Source of the DNA: Saccharothrix sp. ST-888
GTDB taxonomy: Bacteria; Actinomycetota; Actinomycetes; Streptomycetales; Streptomycetaceae
Length of the DNA stretch: 38,551 bases
NCBI RefSeq assembly: GCF_000955975.1
Contig: NZ_JYJF01000069.1
Location: 1-38,551 of the forward strand
Direction of reading: 5' to 3'
Below the pieces are notes generated by a model. It was not told the DNA's origin, ran no database searches, and saw only the letters and a list, made by a program, of their open reading frames with translations. Positions 37,837 through 38,551 of the stretch are shown one piece after another. Position 1 is the first letter of the stretch, and every line of letters starts with the position of its first letter. A program made the translations under genes and the position numbers.

Positions 37837-38551
37837 GTGTCAACCACCCACACCACCCGCCGGGTTCTGCTCGCCGCGGCCATCGCGGCCTCCCTCACAC
37901 TGCCGGCCGTCCAGACCGCACAGGCCCTCACCCCGGCGTCCGCCACCCGTACCGCCGCCGCTCCCACGGCCGCGCCGCCCGTGACCGCCCCGGTGCCCGA
38001 CCCCACCGCGTACGACGACGTGGACCACCTCGGCACCGCCGTGGCCAGGACCGGCACGGCCGCCCCCGCCCCCGGCGGCGGTTCGCTCGGCTCGGCGCGG
38101 ATCCCCGGTGCGCTGCCCGCCCAGGTCGGCCGTCCGGCGCCGACCGCCGCCGACCTCACCCCCGCCCCGCGCGCGACCGTGGCCCGTACCGCCGCCGGGG
38201 TGCCCTGCACCGTGGACGGCCTGACCGGTCTCGCCCCCGCGCAGCTGGTGGACTTCCTCACCGACCCGGCGGTCAGCGCCGACGGCTGTCTCAACGGCAT
38301 CCTGTGGACCTGGGACGCCCGCTTCGCCACCACCATGGACACGGCCCACGTCCAGGCCGTCGCCAACCGGATCAGCGCGGCGGCCGCCACCGACGACGGC
38401 AACGACTCGGCGCACCTCTACGAACTGTGGACCTTCCTGCACGCCGTGGTCTACCACGACTGGAGCCACACCGAGATCGACGTCACCGACGCCCGGACCG
38501 CGGCCGCCATCCAGCAGGCGATCACCGCGTACGCCGCGGGCCCGCACGCCT
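37837..38551 (+). CDS. secreted M9-type collagenase, N-terminal part (cut by window end)
   Basis: The frame is open from GTG 37837 to the last base, 238 codons. Signal peptide: TTHTTRRVLLAAAIAASL then a cut after QTAQA; a twin Arg is present, but Sec export is the norm for this family. After a Pro/Ala/Thr-rich stretch (about 32-110), the sequence CTVDGLTGLAPAQLVDFL, then SADGCLNGILWTWDARFA, then SAHLYELWTFLHAVVYHDW matches the N-terminal activator domain (peptidase_M9_N) of streptomycete microbial collagenases. The zinc HExxH motif would lie beyond the window and is not seen. AGGAG (37827-37831) gives good start spacing. The role proposed is extracellular attack on collagen or gelatin, making peptides for the transporter encoded just upstream. 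Confidence 0.85.
   Translation, partial: MSTTHTTRRVLLAAAIAASLTLPAVQTAQALTPASATRTAAAPTAAPPVTAPVPDPTAYDDVDHLGTAVARTGTAAPAPGGGSLGSARIPGALPAQVGRPAPTAADLTPAPRATVARTAAGVPCTVDGLTGLAPAQLVDFLTDPAVSADGCLNGILWTWDARFATTMDTAHVQAVANRISAAAATDDGNDSAHLYELWTFLHAVVYHDWSHTEIDVTDARTAAAIQQAITAYAAGPHA

Overview
The window is high-GC actinobacterial DNA. Gene content and order point to a streptomycete-type genome (Streptomyces, Kitasatospora or a close relative). The basis is a complete Pup-proteasome locus in the usual actinobacterial order, very high G or C at third codon positions, frequent GTG starts, ATGA/GTGA stop-start overlaps and several probably leaderless promoters. No rRNA, tRNA, CRISPR array or insertion sequence was recognised.

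Region 1 (1-15,369) is conserved housekeeping DNA. It starts with the 3' end of an unidentified gene and a small ferredoxin gene on the minus strand. Next come the proteasome ATPase arc, the depupylase dop, pup (encoded C-terminus Gly-Gly-Glu), the 20S subunits prcB and prcA, and the Pup ligase pafA. Three FKBP-type prolyl isomerase genes follow: one two-domain lipoprotein, one two-domain membrane-anchored protein and one single-domain cytosolic protein. Then come the WYL regulators pafB and pafC, a zinc-ribbon protein, a small membrane protein, and tatA and tatC. Strong hairpin terminators separate most of these units.

Region 2 (15,440-24,879) is a compact hydroxyproline catabolic locus. It encodes a three-subunit FAD/Fe-S amino-acid dehydrogenase (best read as D-hydroxyproline dehydrogenase), a DHDPS-fold deaminase, a Cys/Cys 4-hydroxyproline 2-epimerase, an aldehyde dehydrogenase (2-oxoglutarate semialdehyde), a second proline-racemase-family enzyme resembling trans-3-hydroxy-L-proline dehydratase, an ornithine-cyclodeaminase-family reductase, and a GntR/FCD regulator. 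Together they would convert trans-4-hydroxy-L-proline to 2-oxoglutarate and trans-3-hydroxy-L-proline to proline.

Region 3 (24,880-30,281) looks unrelated. It holds the C-terminal remnant of a Uma2-family gene, a MacB-like ABC exporter pair on the minus strand, a divergent NarL-type two-component system, and a nitronate monooxygenase.

Region 4 (30,304-38,551) is a peptide-uptake and proteolysis locus. A minus-strand Xaa-Pro aminopeptidase is divergent from an oligopeptide ABC transporter operon (binding lipoprotein, two permeases, two ATPases). The 5' part of a secreted M9-type collagenase follows and is cut by the window end.

Main proposal: regions 2 and 4 form one collagen-utilisation module. 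Secreted collagenase would make peptides, the ABC system would import them, the Xaa-Pro peptidase would open X-Pro/X-Hyp bonds, and the Hyp enzymes would burn the released hydroxyproline. A shared AT-rich element close to GTGACATTNTAC occurs at the promoters of the dehydrogenase operon, the deaminase operon, the GntR gene and the peptidase/transporter intergenic region. This suggests that the GntR protein controls both blocks although about 7 kb separates them.
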